From RGIG3102 sp964369975 (lineage in GTDB: Bacteria; Bacillota; Clostridia; Oscillospirales; Ruminococcaceae), in contig CAYJFZ010000002.1 in NCBI GenBank assembly GCA_964369975.1, positions 124,001-188,000 of the forward strand: a DNA stretch of 64,000 nt. Reading direction: 5' to 3'. Below are positions 58,435 to 64,000 of the stretch, piece by piece (positions within the stretch are counted from its first letter, which is position 1; the number at the start of each line of letters is the position of its first letter). A program made the position numbers and the translations under genes. Below the pieces are notes generated by a model. It saw nothing but the letters and a program-made list of their open reading frames with translations, was not told the origin of the DNA and did no database searches.

Positions 58435-58448
58435 AATAATATTTAGTG

Positions 58449-58477
58449 TTTACAAATATAAAATAAAAATGTATTAT
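58449..58477 (+). promoter_or_regulatory. Promoter of the gtrA-like gene
   Basis: TTTACA (58449-58454), a 17-bp spacer and TATTAT (58472-58477). Confidence 0.68.
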
Positions 58478-58508
58478 ATTATCATAATTAAAATATAAAG
58501 GGAAAAAT

Positions 58509-58937
58509 ATGATAATAAAATTAAAAGAAATGTATAAAAAACACGAGGAAATAATCAATTATATTATAGTAGGAGTTTTAACTACGATTGTTAGTTTAGT
58601 TTTTTACTATATATCAACAAGGACTTTTTTAAATCCAAATAACCCGTTTGAGTTGCAAATTGCAAACTTAATTAAATGGATAACTGGTGTGCTTTTTGCA
58701 TATGTAACTAACAGGATATATGTTTTTAAAAGCAAGAATAAAAATTATTTAAAAGAATTTATCAGTTTTTCATCTGCAAGAGTACTAACCTTATTTTTAG
58801 ATATGGTTTTAATGGGGATAATGGTAAGTATATTCTTAATGCACGACTTATTAGCTACATTAATTTCAATGGTAGCGACTACTATAGCTAATTATTTTTT
58901 AAGTAAGTGGTTTGTCTTTAAAGATAAAAAAGTTTAG
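58509..58937 (+). CDS. GtrA-family membrane protein
   Basis: A 142-residue protein with four membrane helices and the GtrA/DPMS_TM pattern: EIINYIIVGVLTTIVSLVFYY, the conserved ITGVLFAYVTNRIYVFKSKN and a final NYFLSKWFVFKDKK. GtrA-like proteins are thought to move or retain polyprenyl-linked sugars in cell-surface glycosylation. No glycosyltransferase is adjacent. It ends exactly where the convergent tmcAL gene ends. Confidence 0.9.
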   Translation: MIIKLKEMYKKHEEIINYIIVGVLTTIVSLVFYYISTRTFLNPNNPFELQIANLIKWITGVLFAYVTNRIYVFKSKNKNYLKEFISFSSARVLTLFLDMVLMGIMVSIFLMHDLLATLISMVATTIANYFLSKWFVFKDKKV

Positions 58938-60125
58938 TTATTTTTTATACATTGGCGTAGTAAAATCTAAACTTTTACTTATAGGCTTTTTACAAAAGCT
59001 ACTAAAGGCAGTGAAAGCTCTATGTTCATATTCAGCAATTAAACGACAAGCTTCGTTTTCTTGCTGGATTTTTTTTATTGAATGGGATATAGGCAAAAGC
59101 GTAGTTTTAGTAGCTTCTTTAACTATTGTTAAGCCTTCATCACTACTTGCTAATATGCGTATATAAGGCACTGTATTAAAGAAATTATCAAAGACTTCTA
59201 AAAAAGCAAAAAGCATAATTCTTCTTAGCCTTGCCTTTGTGTATGTTTTAGTGGGTAGTAGCGAAAATAATTCTTTTACACTAACAGCAGTTTTTAAAGC
59301 CTTAAAAAAAGCAAAGCTTAACTCCTCATTACATTCACTCACTTTTTTAAAATACTCAACATCTTTAGTTTTTAAAGTGAATAAAAGACTTTTTTCAAAA
59401 CTTTTATCAAAGATGAAATACTCTTTGTTTTTAATACAAGACAAAAAGACATCACTTGCATTTTTAGGTATGTAATCTAATATTTCTTTTACATCTTTTA
59501 TAGCAATGCTATTTCTTATCATAGTAGCAGAAGCTGTGCCATCTTTTCCTTTTAAATCGTTGTATAAAGCGCCTTTTCTTTTTATGGGAATAAAATCGCA
59601 GTCCCAATTTAATATTAAAGCAGATTTAATATACTCAATAGCTAAAATATCATTTGATGAAGAAATAATATCCTTACTATTTTTAAATTTTTCTAAAATT
59701 GCTTTTTGTCTTGCTTTGGCAAAAGGGAGTTTTTCATTTAAGTATTTTTTTAATAGGTTATTGTATTCATCGCTTAATAGGAATTTTGCTATATCTTTTA
59801 ATAAGTTAATATTAGCACTTTCACTACCAAAACAAATAGCATCAACGCCTACTTCTTTTAATAAATTAACCCCTGCAAAGCAAAATCCTTCAGCACTTAA
59901 AGAGGAATAGGGGAAGGGAATTTCCAAAACTAAATCAGCGCCATTGTTTACAGCAGTTTTTGCTCTATTAAATTTAGAAAACAAAGCAATTTCGCCCCTT
60001 TGTGTGCAAGAGCCACTTTGAGCGATAACAATATTACAATCATATAAATTTTTTAAATATTCGATTTGATACAGATGCCCTGAATGAAAGGGGTTGTATT
60101 CTGCAACTATGCCGATAGTTTTCAT
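58938..60125 (-). CDS. tmcAL: tRNA(Met) cytidine acetate ligase TmcAL
   Basis: A 395-residue nucleotidyltransferase-fold enzyme that forms N4-acetylcytidine at the wobble position of elongator tRNA-Met from acetate and ATP. The N-terminal GIVAEYNPFHSGHLYQIEYLK holds the HxGH-type motif. A later KRKGALYNDLKGKDGTASATMIRNS and a helical C-terminal region are typical. It is divergent from the acetate kinase gene, a metabolic neighbour. Confidence 0.93.
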   Translation of the reverse strand: MKTIGIVAEYNPFHSGHLYQIEYLKNLYDCNIVIAQSGSCTQRGEIALFSKFNRAKTAVNNGADLVLEIPFPYSSLSAEGFCFAGVNLLKEVGVDAICFGSESANINLLKDIAKFLLSDEYNNLLKKYLNEKLPFAKARQKAILEKFKNSKDIISSSNDILAIEYIKSALILNWDCDFIPIKRKGALYNDLKGKDGTASATMIRNSIAIKDVKEILDYIPKNASDVFLSCIKNKEYFIFDKSFEKSLLFTLKTKDVEYFKKVSECNEELSFAFFKALKTAVSVKELFSLLPTKTYTKARLRRIMLFAFLEVFDNFFNTVPYIRILASSDEGLTIVKEATKTTLLPISHSIKKIQQENEACRLIAEYEHRAFTAFSSFCKKPISKSLDFTTPMYKK

Positions 60126-60240
60126 AATATCCTCACTTAAAAATTAAGAGTTTTATTTAATAATAATATTAAAAAAAGGCATTGTCAAATGATATAAATG
60201 TAATAAAACGCAAAAAAACAAAAAAATATAAATAAAATTA

Positions 60241-60269
60241 TTGAAAAACCCTCGCTTATGCTATATAAT
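60241..60269 (+). promoter_or_regulatory. Sigma-A promoter of ackA
   Basis: TTGAAA (60241-60246), a 17-bp spacer and TATAAT (60264-60269). Confidence 0.8.
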
Positions 60270-60310
60270 AAAATATAGCTTAAAAAAATGTATTTAACAT
60301 GGAGGAAGTA

Positions 60311-61507
60311 ATGAAAGTTTTAGTTATTAACTGTGGCTCAAGTTCATTAAAATATCAATTATTGGATATGAGCGATGAAAGTGTTATCTGTAAAGGTAAC
60401 TGTGAAAGAATTGGTATAGATGGTTCTTTTATCACTCATAAGGCAAATGGTGGCGAATGGGAAGAAAAAATAGATTTTCCATCACACACACAAGCATTCG
60501 CAAAAGTTGTTGAAATGATGACAACAGGTGAGGGTGCTGTTATTAAAGACAAATCAGAAATCGATGCTATTGGACACCGTATAGTTCAAGGCGGTGAAAA
60601 ATTCCAACAGCCTTGCTTAGTTACAGATGAAATCATCAACACTATTGATGAATTATCAGTATTAGCACCAGCGCATAACCCTGCACATGTTCAAGGTTTA
60701 AAAGGAGCAAAAGAAATCTTTGGTGAAGATAAGCCAAATGTTGCTGTTTTCGATACAGCTTTCCATGCAACAATGCCTCAAAAAGCATATATGTTTGCAG
60801 TTCCTTACAAATTCTATGAAGATCACGCAGTTCGTCGTTACGGCTTCCACGGTACAAGCCATAAGTTTGTATCAAAAACTGCTGCTGAATACTTAGGTAA
60901 AAAGCCAGAAGAATTAAAAATAATCACATGTCACTTAGGTAATGGTGCTTCTTTAGCAGCTATTGACGGTGGTAAAGTAGTAGACACATCAATGGGTCTT
61001 ACTCCTTTAGGTGGTTTCATGATGGGTTCTCGCTCAGGCGACTTAGATCCTTCAGTACCAGCTTATATCTCAAGTTTGACAGGTATTACAGGTAACGATT
61101 TAACTAACTACTTAACAAAAGAAGGTGGCTTCTTAGGTATTTCTGGCATTTCAAGTGACTGCCGTGATATTGAAGATGCAGCAGAAACTAACGATAGAGC
61201 AAGACTTGCTTTAGATATGTATTTCTATCAATTACAAAAATTCATCGGTAGCTACACAGCTGCAATGGGCGGTTTAGACTGCTTAGTATTCACAGCTGGT
61301 ATCGGTGAAAATTCACCAACAGTAAGAGCTGGTGTTTGTGATGGCTTATCATACTTCGGCGTTGAAATAGACAAAGAAGAAAACAAAAAACGCGGTCAAG
61401 CAGTTATTGATATAACAAAAGCTGGAGCAAAAGTTAAAACATTAATTGTTCAAACAAATGAGGAATTAATGATAGCAAGAGATACAGTTGAAGTTGTAAG
61501 TAAATAA
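60311..61507 (+). CDS. ackA: Acetate kinase
   Basis: A 398-residue ASKHA-fold kinase making ATP from acetyl phosphate in fermentation. Motifs are VLVINCGSSSLKYQLL, HRIVQGGE, FDTAFHATMP, RRYGFHGTSHKFV, HLGNGAS and FTAGIGENSP. The start is ATG 60311 with GGAGG upstream; ATG 60299 is part of that site. pta, its usual partner, is not in the window. Codon use is more GC-rich than neighbours, consistent with high expression. Confidence 0.98.
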   Translation: MKVLVINCGSSSLKYQLLDMSDESVICKGNCERIGIDGSFITHKANGGEWEEKIDFPSHTQAFAKVVEMMTTGEGAVIKDKSEIDAIGHRIVQGGEKFQQPCLVTDEIINTIDELSVLAPAHNPAHVQGLKGAKEIFGEDKPNVAVFDTAFHATMPQKAYMFAVPYKFYEDHAVRRYGFHGTSHKFVSKTAAEYLGKKPEELKIITCHLGNGASLAAIDGGKVVDTSMGLTPLGGFMMGSRSGDLDPSVPAYISSLTGITGNDLTNYLTKEGGFLGISGISSDCRDIEDAAETNDRARLALDMYFYQLQKFIGSYTAAMGGLDCLVFTAGIGENSPTVRAGVCDGLSYFGVEIDKEENKKRGQAVIDITKAGAKVKTLIVQTNEELMIARDTVEVVSK

Positions 61508-61513
61508 TAAATT

Positions 61514-61543
61514 AAAGTGATGATTAAATCATCACTTTTTTTT
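61514..61543 (+). terminator. Intrinsic terminator of ackA
   Basis: GTGATGAT (61517-61524) and ATCATCAC (61528-61535) with flanking A-T pairs and a long T tract. Confidence 0.83.
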
Positions 61544-61603
61544 GCAAAAATAACACAAATATTTGTTATAATATAAAAGAAATAAAGGATTATGGAGGCA
61601 ATT

Positions 61604-62098
61604 ATGAAAAAATTAACAGCATTAATATTAGCAATGGCATTATCATTCACTCTTTTTACTGCTTGTAGCAGTGAAAGAAAAGTATATGATGAAGAAACTT
61701 TAGTTGAAATTTTAACAAACGCAATGCCAGAAGAAGCTCAAGAAGTATTCCCACCAGAAGGTATGACAAGTGAGTTTGTGCAAACATTCTTTTTGAGTCC
61801 GGATATGGGTCTATATACTCAAGAAAACTATGAAAGTGGTGCATTTTCTGCATCAGCTATGAACACAAAGGCTCATACAGTTGTAATAATGCAAGCAGCA
61901 GAAGGTAAAGAAGAAGAAGCCTTAGAAGAAGTAACTGCACATTATGATATGGTGTATGGCTCTTTTGAAACTTATCTTCCTGACCAATTTGAATTAGCAA
62001 AAGCAGGAATAGTAAAAGAAGAAGATAATGGTATAATAATATTAGTAATAGCACAAGATGCACAAGCTATATACGATAGCATTGTAGAACAGCTATAA
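61604..62098 (+). CDS. DUF4358-like lipoprotein
   Basis: A 164-residue exported lipoprotein: signal peptide LTALILAMALSFTL, lipobox FTAC (Cys about residue 21), and a C-terminal alpha/beta domain. Segments include VVIMQAAEGKEEEALEEV and a final IIILVIAQDAQAIYDSIV. These match the clostridial DUF4358 type, of unknown function. ATG 61604 has GGAGG upstream. Lgt in this window would lipidate it. Confidence 0.8.
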   Translation: MKKLTALILAMALSFTLFTACSSERKVYDEETLVEILTNAMPEEAQEVFPPEGMTSEFVQTFFLSPDMGLYTQENYESGAFSASAMNTKAHTVVIMQAAEGKEEEALEEVTAHYDMVYGSFETYLPDQFELAKAGIVKEEDNGIIILVIAQDAQAIYDSIVEQL

Positions 62099-62124
62099 AA
62101 TAAGAACAAAATATTAATAATTAG

Positions 62125-62157
62125 AAAAAAATCAATATATTATATTGATTTTTTTTT
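62125..62157 (+). terminator. Intrinsic terminator of the lipoprotein gene
   Basis: ATCAATATA (62131-62139) and TATATTGAT (62141-62149) within flanking A and T runs form an AT-rich hairpin ending in nine T residues. Confidence 0.72.
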
Positions 62158-62229
62158 GTTTTAAAGGTACAATATATAGTAAGAGAAAATAAAAAATATA
62201 TTAATGATGATATTTAGTGGGAGTGTATT

Positions 62230-63891
62230 ATGAGCAATAATGTAAAAGCAGTAAAAGCAAAAACTAAAAAGTTATCCTCAAGAATAAATAATTTTTTCAC
62301 AGTGTTAGTTGTTATAGTTATCCTTTGTTTAATTAGCTATAATTATTTTGCTGTTAGAAGTATCTTATTTGATACTTATGAAACACAAATTTCTTCAGGC
62401 GTTGATTTATTAGAGGCGTCTTTAGTAGGTGTGGAAGACTTATTAGAAAATGATTATACTGTATTGGTAGATGCTCTAAAAGAGTCTACTGGTATGGAAT
62501 TTACGATTTTTAACGGTGATACAAGGGCATATACTACTATTTTTTCAGGTGGTGAAAGAGCAATAGGCTCAACACTATCAGAAGAAATCACGAGTATTGT
62601 AATTGATGCAAAAACTCCGTATACAGGTCAAGCTGAAATTTTAGGCGATTTGCATTTATGTACATACATACCTTTTATGAATAGCGCTGGCGATGTGATA
62701 GGTGTTTTATTCACAGGTGTAAATATGGTAGATATTAATAATGTGTTATTTACAAATGCTGCAATTTTAGGTGGGATAGCCTTAGCTTTATTAGTAGTAA
62801 TAGCTTTCTTAGGTACAAACTACATAAATAAATTAGTTTCAAAAAGATTAGAAAAAGTTGTAACAGTAGCTGATAAATTAGCGAACGGAGACTTTGATGT
62901 TACTTTATCAAGAACTACGAATGATGAAATAGGCGCATTAACAGATTCATTCCTAAAAATGAAAGCAGATTTAACTGAAATAAATATAGATGTAAGCGAC
63001 TTTTTCACGAAGGCTTCAGAGGGTAGATTAGATATGCTACCTAAGGGGGAAGAAGTTTATCCAGGTCAATGGAGCGATGTAAGACTTGCTATGATTAAAA
63101 TGGTAGATATTATAAATGTTGCCTTAAACCAAGTAGCAAAATCTTCACAGCAAATTTCTTTAGATGCATCTTATGTATCAAACGGCGCGCAAAACTTAGC
63201 TCAAGGTGCAACAGAGCAATCTGTTTCAATTAGTGAGCTTGCTAATACAATAGATGATTTAGCAAATAATATTAAAATAACAGCATCTGACTCTAAAAAC
63301 GCTAAAGAGGCAAATGATAAATCTCAATCAGTGCTTGAAGTTGGCAATGCACAAATGCAAGATATGGTCTCATCAATGAAGCGCATTGATGAAAAATCAA
63401 AAGAAATTAGTAAGATTATAAAAGTTATTGATGATATAGCCTTCCAAACAAATATATTAGCGCTTAATGCAGCTGTTGAAGCTGCAAGAGCGGGCAGTGC
63501 TGGTAAAGGGTTTGCTGTTGTAGCTGATGAAGTAAGAAATCTTGCTATGAAGACAGCTCAATCTGCAAGTGAAACTTCAACTTTAATAGAAGAAACTTTA
63601 GAAGCAGTTGAAAAAGGCAATACTATGACTCAAAATGCTATGGGTTCAATGGGCAATGTGTACGATAGTGCAAAAGAGTTAGGCTTATTAGTTGAAAACA
63701 TCGCAGATATCTGTGCAAAACAAGAAGAAGTGGCAAATAATATTAATTCAGCAGTTGAACAAATTGCAGCAGTTGTACATTTAAACTCTGCAACTTCTGA
63801 AGAAAGTGCGGCTGCAAGTAAACAACTTTCAGACCAATCTGATATTATGAATAAACTTGTTTCACAATTTAAGTTAAGAGATAAAATCTAA
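62230..63891 (+). CDS. Methyl-accepting chemotaxis protein
   Basis: A 553-residue transmembrane chemoreceptor. TM1 is about 22-42, an extracellular sensor of the single-Cache type spans about 43-175 (ending in TYIPFMNSAGDVIGVLFTGVN), TM2 is about 177-199 and HAMP about 200-255. The signalling coiled coil has its hairpin tip at about 400-440, including QTNILALNAAVEAARAG. The C-terminus has no CheR-docking pentapeptide. The ligand is unknown. No other chemotaxis or flagellar gene is in the window. Confidence 0.95.
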   Translation: MSNNVKAVKAKTKKLSSRINNFFTVLVVIVILCLISYNYFAVRSILFDTYETQISSGVDLLEASLVGVEDLLENDYTVLVDALKESTGMEFTIFNGDTRAYTTIFSGGERAIGSTLSEEITSIVIDAKTPYTGQAEILGDLHLCTYIPFMNSAGDVIGVLFTGVNMVDINNVLFTNAAILGGIALALLVVIAFLGTNYINKLVSKRLEKVVTVADKLANGDFDVTLSRTTNDEIGALTDSFLKMKADLTEINIDVSDFFTKASEGRLDMLPKGEEVYPGQWSDVRLAMIKMVDIINVALNQVAKSSQQISLDASYVSNGAQNLAQGATEQSVSISELANTIDDLANNIKITASDSKNAKEANDKSQSVLEVGNAQMQDMVSSMKRIDEKSKEISKIIKVIDDIAFQTNILALNAAVEAARAGSAGKGFAVVADEVRNLAMKTAQSASETSTLIEETLEAVEKGNTMTQNAMGSMGNVYDSAKELGLLVENIADICAKQEEVANNINSAVEQIAAVVHLNSATSEESAAASKQLSDQSDIMNKLVSQFKLRDKI

Positions 63892-63896
63892 ATTTA

Positions 63897-63935
63897 TAAA
63901 AAAAGACTATGTGTACACCACATAGTCTTTTTTAT
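63897..63935. terminator. Bidirectional terminator between convergent genes
   Basis: AAAAGACTATGTG (63901-63913) pairs with its complement (63919-63931) around TACAC, flanked by A and T tracts. Confidence 0.85.
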
Positions 63936-64000
63936 TTATTCTTTTATTACAGTATCTAAAATATTTAATCTTTTTAAAGCTAATATGTATTGGGCTACTA
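63936..64000 (-). CDS. C-terminal fragment of an unidentified protein
   Basis: A minus-strand frame enters from the right edge and stops at TAA (63938-63936). About 20 residues are visible, AQYILALKRLNILDTVIKE, which look helical. The placement directly after a bidirectional terminator supports a real gene end. It is too short to identify. Confidence 0.5.
   Translation of the reverse strand, partial: VAQYILALKRLNILDTVIKE

Noticed and set aside
1..64000. CRISPR arrays, tRNA/rRNA genes, insertion sequences
   Set aside because: No regularly spaced repeats, no tRNA-like GTTCGA arms with CCA ends, no rRNA core sequences and no transposase motifs were found by reading.

Overview
The window is 64 kb of AT-rich chromosome from a single-membrane (Firmicutes/Clostridia-type) bacterium. 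The evidence is strong AGGAGG-type ribosome binding sites, sigma-A promoters with 17-bp spacers, many U-tailed intrinsic terminators, the nusA-ylxR-ylxQ-infB-rbfA order, the YfmF/YfmH pair, Mini-III, RnpM/YlxR, ECF S-components, and lipoproteins with Lgt. I cannot fix the genus. One departure from the usual Firmicutes pattern is an rplU-rpmA locus with no prp and an L27 without its cleavable N-terminal extension. I see no rRNA, tRNA, CRISPR array, insertion sequence or prophage.

Layout. 1-4.1 kb: a gene tail, a ClpC-like unfoldase lacking the middle domain, a small unknown protein and an M29 aminopeptidase. 4.1-11.9 kb: the translation/transcription operon rimP-nusA-rnpM-ylxQ-infB-rbfA-nrnA-truB-ribF. 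11.9-14.6 kb: rpsO and pnp, each behind a structured leader. 14.7-16.7 kb: a radical-SAM plus partner pair of the putative DNA-modification/repair kind. 16.8-21 kb: a MarR regulator with a heterodimeric ABC exporter. 21-25 kb: prfC, an asymmetric ABC-F ATPase and a TM2 protein. 25-28 kb: a UvrA-like ATPase with its MarR regulator. 28-32.3 kb: an FkbH/ACP/MaoC/SDR/GNAT cassette that probably builds and transfers an unusual acyl group. 32.5-43.7 kb: a BofC-like protein, a class A PBP, a degenerate aspartokinase, yfmF-yfmH-lgt-folD, rplU-rpmA, obg, mrnC and an HD protein. 43.7-47.6 kb: a two-component system with an exported accessory protein, and an unknown protein. 47.7-50.4 kb: queT behind a terminator/antiterminator leader, then pdxK, an ECF S-component and trmL. 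50.5-64 kb: small exported proteins, arsC, an M17 aminopeptidase, an XRE-TPR regulator, an ImmR/ImmA-like pair coupled to an SLC13 transporter, a tocopherol-cyclase-like protein, GtrA, tmcAL, ackA, a DUF4358-like lipoprotein and a chemoreceptor.

The most noteworthy items are the queT leader, which has a possible H-type pseudoknot feeding a 14-nt antiterminator; the stand-alone FkbH acyl cassette; the transporter embedded in an ImmR/ImmA unit; the MarR/UvrA-like module with paired palindromic operators; the ABC-F protein with one composite ATP site degraded in all three motifs; and the truncated aspartokinase paralogue. All functional calls come from reading motifs and context; no database search was possible.
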